From: Pseudomonadota bacterium
Lineage (GTDB): Bacteria > Pseudomonadota > Alphaproteobacteria > Rhizobiales > Devosiaceae
Reading direction: 5' to 3'
Assembly (NCBI GenBank): GCA_023433985.1
Contig: JAEYTN010000316.1
Coordinates: 1 to 5,821 of the forward strand
DNA length: 5,821 bases
Below, piece after piece: positions 1-5,821 of this stretch. The translations under genes and the position numbers were made by a program. Position 1 is the first letter of the stretch. Each line of letters begins with the position of its first letter. Below the pieces are notes generated by a model. It saw nothing but the letters and a program-made list of their open reading frames with translations. It ran no database searches and was not told the DNA's origin.

Positions 1-328
1 CGGCCTGCTGGGCACCCGCTTCACCATGGAGCAGCCCTTCTACACCGAGGCGCTGCAGCAGCACGGTCTCGACGTCCTCGTCCCCGACGTCGGCATCACC
101 AACCTCAACGGCATCATCTACGAGGAACTCTGCCTCGGCATCGTGCGCGACGAGTCGCGCCGCATCTATGTGGACGCCATCAGCCGGCTCGCGGCGCGCG
201 GCGCCGAAGCGGTGATCCTGGGCTCCACCGAGATCGGCATGCTCATCGACGACAGCGTCAGCCCGCTGCCGACCTACGACACCACGGACCTCCATGCAAA
301 GGCGCTGGTGGCCGAGGCGCTGCGCTAG
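1..328 (+). CDS. Aspartate/glutamate racemase family protein, C-terminal part (5' end outside window)
   Basis: This is the C-terminal part (108 codons) of an Asp/Glu racemase superfamily protein. The reading frame is open to the window edge, and G-L-L-G-T-R-F-T-M-E before the first internal ATG (position 26) is a conserved family segment, so that ATG is not the start. Family members (YgeA type) are cytosolic, cofactor-independent enzymes that invert amino acids with two thiols, one per domain half. Visible family marks are the V-P-D segment, the E-E-L-C-L-G segment (Cys codon 131-133), the I-L-G-x-T-E-I-G segment and the closing D-T-T-x-L-H-A helix. The residue in I-L-G-x-T-E is normally the second catalytic Cys; here it is Ser (codon 224-226, TCC). 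The first catalytic Cys lies upstream of the window. The family call is firm. Racemase activity is doubtful; an isomerase or lyase relative, or an inactive member, is possible. The gene ends in TAG and converges on the chemoreceptor gene at 390-2408. Confidence 0.88.
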   Translation, partial: GLLGTRFTMEQPFYTEALQQHGLDVLVPDVGITNLNGIIYEELCLGIVRDESRRIYVDAISRLAARGAEAVILGSTEIGMLIDDSVSPLPTYDTTDLHAKALVAEALR

Positions 329-340
329 CCGGAATGCGAA

Positions 341-366
341 GCGGCCGGTGATTGCGCACCGGCCGC
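341..366. terminator. Perfect 10-bp hairpin between convergent genes, probable bidirectional terminator
   Basis: GCGGCCGGTG (341-350) and CACCGGCCGC (357-366) form a perfect 10-bp stem around the 6-nt loop ATTGCG. It lies 12 nt after the racemase stop and 23 nt beyond the chemoreceptor stop on the other strand, as expected for a terminator shared by convergent genes. The T-tracts are poor: CCGTCTTGC follows on the plus strand and TTCGCATTCC on the minus strand. Termination may therefore be weak or Rho-assisted. A smaller 5-bp hairpin (374-378 with 382-386) follows on the plus side. Confidence 0.65.
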
Positions 367-389
367 CCGTCTTGCACCTAGGGTGCGGA

Positions 390-2408
390 TCAGAACTCGT
401 TCCAGTCCTCGCTGATCGCGAGGTTGCCGCTGACCCGCGGGGCTGCCCGGCGCTGCGGGCGGGCGCCCTGCGCCGGGCTTGCCGCCTCGGCGACGGTGAA
501 CACCGCCACCACCTGGTCGAGCTCGCTGGCCTGGGCCTCGGTCTGCTCGATGGCGGCGTTGGTCTCCTCGACCAGCGCGGCGTTGTGCTGGGTCATCTCG
601 TCGAGCGTGCGCACCGCACCGGTCATCTCGTCGATGGCGGAAGCCTGCTCGCGGCTCTGCTGGGCGATGCCCTGCAGCAGCTCGTGGTTGGTGCGGGCGC
701 CCTCGAGCATCGCCTCGAGCTTGCGCGCCGCCTCGGCGACGAGCTTGGAGCCGCCCGCCACTTCCATGCCCGACTGCTCGATCAGCGCCTTCACCTCCGA
801 CGAGGCTTCGGCCGCCGACTGCGCAAGGCGGCGGACTTCCACCGCCACCACCGCGAAACCCTTGCCCGCCTCGCCGGCCCGCGCCGCTTCGACGGAAGCG
901 TTTAGGGCGAGGAGGTTGGTCTGGAACGCAATGTCGTCGATGAGCCCGATGATGTTGCTGATCTTGCCCGACGACTGGGTGATCCGCTCCATCGCCTCGG
1001 TCGCCTGCTGCATCACCGCGCCGCCTTCTTCGGCCGTACGCGAGACTGCGGCGGCGCTGCCGCTCGCCGATTCCGCCCGCTTGGCGTTCTCGGCCACGGT
1101 GCCGGCAAGCCGCGCCATCGTGCCGGCGGTCTCGGCGATGGTCGCCGCCTGCTTGGTGGTGCGCTCGCTCAGGTCGTTGGCGCCCGACAGGATCTCGGCC
1201 GTCGCCGTCTTGAGCCCGCCCGAGGTGGCGCGCAGCTTGGTGACCACGTCGGTCAGCTGGTCGCCCACCGCATTGGTGTCGTCCTTGAGCCGCTGCAGCG
1301 CGCCGGCATACTCGCCCTCCATGCGCTTGGTGAGGTCGGCCCGCGCCAGCGCCGACAGCACCGCGCCGGTCTCGGCGATCGAACGGTCGACGGTCTCGAG
1401 CAGCTGGTTGACGCTGCCTGCGAGCCGCGCGAGGTCCGCGTCGGCATATTCGCCGGTGATCCGGTGCGAGAAATCGCCCTCGAGCGCCGCACCCACCGTA
1501 TCGCTGATCTCTTCGTTGAGCGAGGCGGCCGCGTTGGCGCGCGCCGCCACCTGCTTGGCGCTGAGCTCGGCCTCGCCGGCGAGCAGGTCGCGGTTCTTGA
1601 GCGCCTCGCGGAAGATGCCGAGCACCCCCGCCAGCGCACCGATCTCGGTGACCATCTGCCGCCCGTTGGGCGCAACGTCGAGATCGCCTTCGGCGAGGCG
1701 GTTGAAATCCGCCGTCATCTTCGAGAGCGGCGCGATCATCGTCAGGCGGCTCAGCACCACGGTGGCGAGCACCAGCACGATGATGAGCGCGAGGCCGCCC
1801 CAGTTGATCACCGTGGCCATGCCCGCATCGGCGGCGGTGCTGCCCAGCTGTTCGCCATTGGCCGCCTCGATGATGTCGGAGACGCGCGCCATCTCGGCTT
1901 CGAGCGCTTCGAACTGCGCATCGAATTCCGGCAACGCCTTCTGCGCGTCGATCATCTTCAGCCGGCTGACCATGTCCACCAGCCCGACGGCGGAGGTGAC
2001 ATAGGCCTCGATCGGTCCCTTGACGCTGTCGAGCGCCTCGCGCACCGCAGGGGGCACGTCGAGCGTCGCCTGCCGTTCCACCGTAGCCAGAAGCCCGGCG
2101 GCGGCTTCCTCCGCCTTGGCCGCCGCTGTCTTTACCGTGGTGAAGTCGCCGCGCGAACCGGCATAGAGGCTCCTGAGGGCAATGCCGCGCAGGCCGTCGA
2201 GCTCGGCATCCGCGCTCATATGCGCGCGCATGGACGCCATCATCAGCTCGGCGCGATCGCTCGAACGTTCGAAATTGCCCGAAACATAGAACCCGGCGCC
2301 AGCGATCAGGAGGCCCACCAGGACCAGCGACGCACATTGCACCAGGACGAACGTACCAGCCCGCAGCGACCACGGTCGCCGGCCTTCCGCCTTCCCCTCA
2401 ACCTTCAT
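390..2408 (-). CDS. Methyl-accepting chemotaxis protein (mcp1), inner-membrane chemoreceptor
   Basis: 672-residue transmembrane chemoreceptor that would control CheA kinase through CheW. Order from the ATG at 2408: short basic N-terminus; TM1 about 17-42; mostly helical, acidic periplasmic sensor about 43-196; TM2 about 198-220; HAMP about 221-275; further HAMP-like segments about 301-393 (L-E-G-D-F-S-H-R, then [13 protein letters not shown]); signalling domain about 398-638. The hairpin tip about 486-530 carries [13 protein letters not shown] and E-A-A-R-A-G-E. A proline- and arginine-rich linker leads to the C-terminal D-W-N-E-F, resembling the tail that binds CheR and CheB. The methylation motifs are degraded: A425-E426 where E-E is expected and D593-E594 where E-E is expected; only E614-E615 is canonical. 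The ATG at 2408 has GGAG 8 nt upstream. A TTG at 2429 (7 residues longer) with AAGGA 9 nt upstream is the alternative start. The ligand cannot be told from sequence. Confidence 0.93.
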   Translation of the reverse strand: MKVEGKAEGRRPWSLRAGTFVLVQCASLVLVGLLIAGAGFYVSGNFERSSDRAELMMASMRAHMSADAELDGLRGIALRSLYAGSRGDFTTVKTAAAKAEEAAAGLLATVERQATLDVPPAVREALDSVKGPIEAYVTSAVGLVDMVSRLKMIDAQKALPEFDAQFEALEAEMARVSDIIEAANGEQLGSTAADAGMATVINWGGLALIIVLVLATVVLSRLTMIAPLSKMTADFNRLAEGDLDVAPNGRQMVTEIGALAGVLGIFREALKNRDLLAGEAELSAKQVAARANAAASLNEEISDTVGAALEGDFSHRITGEYADADLARLAGSVNQLLETVDRSIAETGAVLSALARADLTKRMEGEYAGALQRLKDDTNAVGDQLTDVVTKLRATSGGLKTATAEILSGANDLSERTTKQAATIAETAGTMARLAGTVAENAKRAESASGSAAAVSRTAEEGGAVMQQATEAMERITQSSGKISNIIGLIDDIAFQTNLLALNASVEAARAGEAGKGFAVVAVEVRRLAQSAAEASSEVKALIEQSGMEVAGGSKLVAEAARKLEAMLEGARTNHELLQGIAQQSREQASAIDEMTGAVRTLDEMTQHNAALVEETNAAIEQTEAQASELDQVVAVFTVAEAASPAQGARPQRRAAPRVSGNLAISEDWNEF

Positions 2409-2557
2409 TCTTGAAGCTCCGCTGGCCAAGACTTTCTGTCCTTTTGGGCGCTGGCCATAGACATCCCCGGGCCAGAAGGTGACGGCCGAGTGTTAATGTC
2501 CGATTGATGCCGGCCCGCCACGGATGATTTCGTTGTCGCGGCGGGCCCGGGATCCGC
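2409..2557 (-). other. 149-bp gap between mcp2 stop and mcp1 start
   Basis: This gap separates two same-strand receptor genes. It holds an 8-bp inverted repeat (GGCCCGCC at 2512-2519 with GGCGGGCC at 2540-2547, 20-nt loop) just after the mcp2 stop, with no T-tract behind it on the minus strand. That makes it at most a weak or Rho-assisted stop or a 3'-end stabiliser. I recognise no convincing sigma-70 or sigma-28 promoter before mcp1, so both readthrough from mcp2 and an unrecognised promoter are possible. Confidence 0.4.
2417..2420 (-). promoter_or_regulatory. Ribosome binding site that favours the ATG start of mcp1
   Basis: GGAG on the minus strand, 8 nt before the ATG at 2408. The same motif at the same spacing precedes the paralogue mcp2 (4579-4582), which supports this start over the in-frame TTG at 2429. 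Confidence 0.6.
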
Positions 2558-4570
2558 TCAGAACTCCGCCCAGTCGTCCACCTTGAGCGCCGCGTTGCCG
2601 CGGCTGAGGTAGCGGTCGGCGGCGCTCCTGGCGCGCTGCGCCAGGCTCATGTGCTGCGGCTGCACCGCCGCTGGAGCCGCGGCAACGGCCGGCGCCTGGC
2701 CCACCGTGAACACCGCCACGATCCGGTCGAGTTCCACCGCCTGCGCCTCGGTCTGCTCGATGGCGGCGTTGGTCTCCTCCACCAGGGCGGCATTGTGCTG
2801 CGTCATCTCGTCCATCTGCCGCACCGCCGCATTGACCTCCTCGATCGAGGCAGCCTGCTCGCGGCTCTGCTGCGCGATGCCGTCGAGCAACGCGCGGTTG
2901 CGCCGTACCGCCTCGAGCATGGCCTCGAGCCGGCGCGCGGCATCGGCCACGAGCTTGCTGCCGGACGCGACTTCCGTCGCCGACTGCTCGATCAGCGCCT
3001 TGACCTCGCTCGACGCCTCGGCCGCCGACTGTGCCAGCCGCCGCACTTCCACCGCCACCACGGCAAAGCCCTTGCCGGCCTCCCCTGCCCGCGCGGCTTC
3101 GACCGAGGCGTTGAGGGCGAGCAGATTGGTCTGGAACGCAATGTCGTCGATCATGCCGATGATGTTGCTGATCTTGCCCGAGCTATCGGTGATCCGCTCC
3201 ATCGCCTCGTTGGCACGCAGCATCACCGCGCCCCCATCCTCGGCCGCGCTGGTGACGGCCACGGCGTTCTCCGACGCGCTGCCGGCCCGCTCGGCGTTGG
3301 AGATCACCGTCTGCGACAGTTGCTCCATCGCCGCCGAGGTCTCCTCGATGGTCGCCGCCTGCTTGGTGGTGCGCTCCGAAAGATCGTTGGCGCCCGACAG
3401 GATTTCTTCCGTTGCCGTGCGCAGCCCCTGCGAGGTGAGGCGCAGCTGCGCGACGATTTCGCTCAGCTTCTCGGCCACCGTGTTGGTGCTGTCCTTGAGC
3501 CGCGCGAACTCGCCCTCGTAGTGCCCCTCCATCCGCCGCGTCAGGTCGGCTTCGGCGAGCGCGGCCAGCACCGACCCCGCCTCGTTGAGCCCGTCGCTCA
3601 CCGTGCCCATCAGGCGGTTGAAGTTGGCGGATACCCGCTCGAGGTCCTTGTCGGCGAAGCGCATGGCGATGCGCTGCGAAAGGTCGCCGCGCAGCGTGGC
3701 GTCGACCACGCCTTCGAACGCATCCTGGAAACCCTGCATTTCGCGCGCCCGTTCGGCGGCCCTGGCATGGCGGCTGCGCTCGTCCTCGTTCATTTCGGCG
3801 ACGCGGATGCCGTTCTCCTTGAACACCTGCACCGCCGCGGCCATCTGGCCGATCTCGTTCCTTTCCCCGGCATAGGGCACCTCGACCGCAAGGTCGCCGT
3901 CGGCGAGGCGCGCCATGACGTCGGTGACCCTGGCCAGGGGCCGCGTGACCGAGCGGGTGGCGACCAGCGCGGCTGCGGCGACGCCGAGCAGCAGGCCCAG
4001 CACCGTGACGCCGCCCACCAGCGGCGCCAGCATGGCCTCGAAGGCGTCGAGGTCGGCCTTGATGGCGTCGAACTCTTCCTTGTCGGCCTTCACCACGGCG
4101 TCGATCTCGGCCTGGTAGGCCTTGCGGTTGGCGCGGTTGGCGTCGTTGTTGCCCTGTTCGTTGGCCTGGACCGGGTCGATGGTGCCGAGCCGCACGGTTT
4201 CGGACCGGAACGTGCGGAACTCGGCGGCACGCGCCTTCAGCTTGTCGAACTCCGCCGCCTGCGCGGCGGGGATCAGTGCCTGCCACTGCGCCAGGTGCGC
4301 GTCGATCTTGTCGAGCGATGCAAGCATGCCCTCGCCGAAGGGCTTCGCCTGCTCCACCGTTTCTGAGGCGTAGATGCCGCGAGCATCCATCACCACGGCG
4401 GTGACCAGCCGGTTGAGATGCTCGCCGGCAAAGGCACGGGCCGAGGCGTTCTCGAGCTGCTCGACCTTCTGGCTGAGGGCCGCGGCCGAATAGACGGCGA
4501 TGCCGCCCACGCCGCAGACGACCAAACCCATGATCGCGACGATCAGAAAGATGCGCGTGCTGATCTTCAT
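2558..4570 (-). CDS. Methyl-accepting chemotaxis protein (mcp2), inner-membrane chemoreceptor
   Basis: 670-residue chemoreceptor with a complete set of parts. Order: TM1 about 5-30; periplasmic helical-bundle sensor about 31-180, with M-D-A-R-G-I-Y near the first helix and [11 protein letters not shown] near residue 140; TM2 about 183-205; HAMP about 206-258; further HAMP-like segments about 280-375 (R-G-D-L-S-Q-R and [12 protein letters not shown]); signalling domain about 380-625 with hairpin tip about 470-515. All three adaptation motifs are canonical: E409-E410, E577-E578 and E598-E599, each flanked by small residues. An Ala/Pro/Gln-rich linker ends in D-W-A-E-F, a presumed CheR/CheB docking tail. 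The reading frame runs open to 4735, but the ATG at 4570 is the start: it has GGAG 8 nt upstream, and M-K-I-S-T-R leads straight into TM1, whereas the 55 upstream residues would put a non-conserved soluble stretch before the membrane helix. It is a paralogue of the downstream receptor. The ligand is unknown. Confidence 0.94.
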   Translation of the reverse strand: MKISTRIFLIVAIMGLVVCGVGGIAVYSAAALSQKVEQLENASARAFAGEHLNRLVTAVVMDARGIYASETVEQAKPFGEGMLASLDKIDAHLAQWQALIPAAQAAEFDKLKARAAEFRTFRSETVRLGTIDPVQANEQGNNDANRANRKAYQAEIDAVVKADKEEFDAIKADLDAFEAMLAPLVGGVTVLGLLLGVAAAALVATRSVTRPLARVTDVMARLADGDLAVEVPYAGERNEIGQMAAAVQVFKENGIRVAEMNEDERSRHARAAERAREMQGFQDAFEGVVDATLRGDLSQRIAMRFADKDLERVSANFNRLMGTVSDGLNEAGSVLAALAEADLTRRMEGHYEGEFARLKDSTNTVAEKLSEIVAQLRLTSQGLRTATEEILSGANDLSERTTKQAATIEETSAAMEQLSQTVISNAERAGSASENAVAVTSAAEDGGAVMLRANEAMERITDSSGKISNIIGMIDDIAFQTNLLALNASVEAARAGEAGKGFAVVAVEVRRLAQSAAEASSEVKALIEQSATEVASGSKLVADAARRLEAMLEAVRRNRALLDGIAQQSREQAASIEEVNAAVRQMDEMTQHNAALVEETNAAIEQTEAQAVELDRIVAVFTVGQAPAVAAAPAAVQPQHMSLAQRARSAADRYLSRGNAALKVDDWAEF

Positions 4571-4804
4571 GCGCGGCACTCCGGCTCGGAAAACATGGCA
4601 AAACTCCCCCCGGCCGCGGACCGCCCGAAGGCCGGCCGCAGGCGCGACGTCGCTGGTTTCAAAGTGATCAACGTGCAGCCCCGCATTGTCCGGCCGCCAT
4701 CCTGGCGCCCGGCGATAGTTCGACGACAACTGCATTCCCGAGGTCGGAAGCTAACCGGTCACGCTTAATGAGCGGTGAATTGCTTCCGGACCCGTACATA
4801 GGGC
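4571..4804 (-). other. Upstream region of mcp2, presumed promoter region
   Basis: 234 bp between the ATP operon terminator and mcp2. Because a strong terminator lies at its upstream end, mcp2 probably has its own promoter here, but I see no good -35/-10 pair and no clear flagellar sigma-28 site. The part around 4741-4800 is lower in GC than the rest and is the likeliest place. No other gene is supported. Confidence 0.35.
4579..4582 (-). promoter_or_regulatory. Ribosome binding site deciding the mcp2 start
   Basis: GGAG on the minus strand, 8 nt before the ATG at 4570. It supports this start over the far upstream in-frame codons of a 725-residue reading frame. Confidence 0.65.
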
Positions 4805-4805
4805 G

Positions 4806-4838
4806 GAAAACGAAACGGGCGCCGCAATGGGCGCCCGT
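4806..4838 (-). terminator. Rho-independent terminator of the atp operon
   Basis: On the minus strand, ACGGGCGCC, loop CATTGC, then GGCGCCCGT form a perfect 9-bp stem (4815-4823 with 4830-4838), followed directly by the T-rich run TTCGTTTTC. It lies 24 nt past the atpC stop, so it closes the ATP synthase operon and separates it from the receptor genes. Confidence 0.88.
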
Positions 4839-4862
4839 CGGAAACTTGTCTGCGGCAGCGTC

Positions 4863-5285
4863 TCAGTGCGCCGGCGTGCCGGTGCTCGAGGCCTCGAGCA
4901 GCAGGTTGCGCCAGGCGTCGATCTCGGCCTGGATGCGCATTTCGTCGTCGGCCGTGCTCGCTGCCTCCTTGGCGGTGAGCCCGGCGGCGATCAGCGCTTC
5001 GATGCGGCTGCGGTCGAACTGCGCGATGTCCTCCGCCTCTTCGGCGAGGATGGTCAGCCCCTCGGGCGACACGTCGGCAAAGCCGCCACGCACGTAGTAG
5101 ACGTGGGCGACGTTGGAGTTGTCCGTCACCGTCACGAAGCCCGGCTTCAGCGTCGTCATCAGCGGGGCGTGGTCGCCCAGCACGGTGAAGTAGCCGTCGG
5201 TGCCCGGCACGGTGACCGACTTCACGGTCTCCGACAGCAGCAGCCGCTCGGGCGAGACGATTTCGAGTTTGACGCCTTCGGCCAT
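4863..5285 (-). CDS. atpC: F0F1 ATP synthase subunit epsilon
   Basis: 140-residue epsilon subunit of the F1 part of ATP synthase. It binds gamma in the central stalk, couples rotation to catalysis and in many bacteria restrains ATP hydrolysis. The N-terminal beta-sandwich (about 1-86) shows the family segments E-I-V-S-P-E-R, V-P-G-T-D-G-Y-F-T-V-L-G-D-H-A-P-L and V-R-G-G-F-A-D-V. The C-terminal part (about 88-135) is two short helices rich in Ala, Glu and Arg. The length is normal for the family. The ATG at 5285 gives the expected M-A-E-G-V-K-L-E-I-V-S-P start. Unusually, no Shine-Dalgarno sequence lies before it: the 9 nt AACTGAACC separate the start codon from the foot of a large hairpin (5295-5374). 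The gene follows atpD after a 107-bp gap and is the last gene before the operon terminator. No in-frame defect is seen. Confidence 0.96.
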   Translation of the reverse strand: MAEGVKLEIVSPERLLLSETVKSVTVPGTDGYFTVLGDHAPLMTTLKPGFVTVTDNSNVAHVYYVRGGFADVSPEGLTILAEEAEDIAQFDRSRIEALIAAGLTAKEAASTADDEMRIQAEIDAWRNLLLEASSTGTPAH

Positions 5286-5327
5286 GGTTCAGTTAGCGAA
5301 CAGCGAACAGCGAGTAGCGAATGGTTC
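5284..5327. repeat. 7-bp direct repeat ATGGTTC flanking the left heptamer array
   Basis: ATGGTTC occurs at 5284-5290, overlapping the atpC start codon, and again at 5321-5327, just inside the hairpin loop; the period is 37 bp. The two copies bracket the left heptamer array. They may be a target-site duplication or a slippage scar, but a chance 7-bp match cannot be excluded. Confidence 0.45.
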
Positions 5328-5374
5328 CGCCGGCTCCTCTATCCCTATTCGCTACTCCCTATTCGCTATTCGCT
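5295..5374 (-). repeat. Heptamer-based inverted repeat (28-bp stem, 24-nt loop) between atpD and atpC
   Basis: The plus strand reads four tandem heptamers at 5295-5322: AGCGAAC, AGCGAAC, AGCGAGT, AGCGAAT. The minus strand reads four more from 5374 down to 5347: AGCGAAT, AGCGAAT, AGGGAGT, AGCGAAT. Aligned unit by unit, the arms differ at 3 of 28 positions. In the atp-sense RNA two of those become G-U wobbles and only one is a true mismatch. A further partial unit (AGGG) lies next to the loop. The 24-nt loop (5323-5346) contains AGAGGAG. The hairpin fills most of the 107-bp atpD-atpC gap and ends 9 nt before the atpC ATG. There is no T-tract, so it is not a standard terminator. It may be a REP-like or non-autonomous mobile repeat, a processing or stability element, or a translational control structure. 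Confidence 0.85.
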
Positions 5375-5392
5375 TGTTGAGGCTATGCCCGA

Positions 5393-5821
<429 letters not shown>

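Noticed and set aside
424..2004. Long plus-strand open frame opposite mcp1
   Set aside because: It lies antisense to a clear receptor gene in GC-rich DNA, where stop codons are rare. Its translation is low-complexity Ser/Ala-rich with no family resemblance.
325..2373. 682-codon minus-strand frame overlapping mcp1, and 3183-4601 overlapping mcp2
   Set aside because: Frame-shifted shadows of the receptor genes. Their Arg/Gly-rich products have no recognisable domain, while the other frame gives complete receptors.
2512..2547. 8-bp inverted repeat after the mcp2 stop as a rho-independent terminator
   Set aside because: It has a long 20-nt loop and no T-tract on the transcribed strand; in GC-rich DNA such a repeat can arise by chance.
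2651..4366. Long plus-strand open frame opposite mcp2
   Set aside because: Same reason: its Arg/His/Gly-rich translation is typical of the antisense frame of a high-GC gene, and there is no supporting start signal.
4695..4707. Small CGCCA/TGGCG hairpin upstream of mcp2
   Set aside because: Only 5 bp with a 3-nt loop; expected by chance at this base composition.
4571..4735. N-terminal extension of mcp2 to a 725-residue protein
   Set aside because: The extension is non-conserved in style and precedes TM1. The ATG at 4570 has a well-placed GGAG, the same spacing as in the paralogue.
4571..4800. Candidate promoters for mcp2 (TTCACC or TTGTCG as -35 boxes)
   Set aside because: No matching -10 box at 16-18 bp spacing; any call would be guesswork.
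5295..5374. Heptamer array as a CRISPR array or a terminator
   Set aside because: Units are contiguous 7-mers without spacers and lie in inverted arms, and no T-tract follows, so neither category fits.

Overview
The window is GC-rich, densely coded bacterial DNA. The gene content and protein sequences (ATP synthase beta and epsilon, chemoreceptors ending in a W-x-x-F tail, a YgeA-like racemase) best fit an alphaproteobacterium, probably of the Hyphomicrobiales (a Devosia-like lineage is possible). That placement is an inference from protein style, not from a database comparison.

Layout from left to right. Positions 1-328 (+) hold the 3' end of an aspartate/glutamate racemase family gene. It converges on a chemoreceptor gene at 390-2408 (-), with a perfect 10-bp GC-rich hairpin between the two stop codons. 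A second chemoreceptor gene lies at 2558-4570 (-). Upstream of it is a 234-bp gap that also holds the rho-independent terminator of the ATP synthase operon. atpC (4863-5285, -) and the 3' part of atpD (5393-5821, -) are the distal end of that operon. The minus-strand order of transcription is therefore atpD, atpC, terminator, mcp2, mcp1.

The two receptors are paralogues. Their sensor domains differ, but their cytoplasmic modules are very similar and align without gaps at a constant 2210-bp offset, with identical nucleotide runs of up to 35 bp. Both appear to be inner-membrane receptors with a periplasmic helical sensor, a membrane-proximal HAMP, further HAMP-like segments, a full CheA/CheW-binding hairpin and an acidic W-x-x-F tail. 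mcp1 has lost acidic residues at two of the three adaptation-helix motifs that mcp2 keeps.

The most unusual structure is in the 107-bp gap between atpD and atpC. Four tandem 7-bp units (AGCGAAY-like) face four more in inverted orientation, making a 28-bp imperfect stem that ends 9 nt before the atpC start codon. The left array is bracketed by a 7-bp direct repeat (ATGGTTC), and the only purine-rich ribosome-binding-like sequence lies in the hairpin loop. This looks like a small mobile or slippage-born intergenic repeat that has rebuilt the translation-initiation region of atpC. A second oddity is a Ser in place of the usual second catalytic Cys of the racemase. No complete novel multi-gene system is visible; most of the window is ordinary core and chemotaxis genes.
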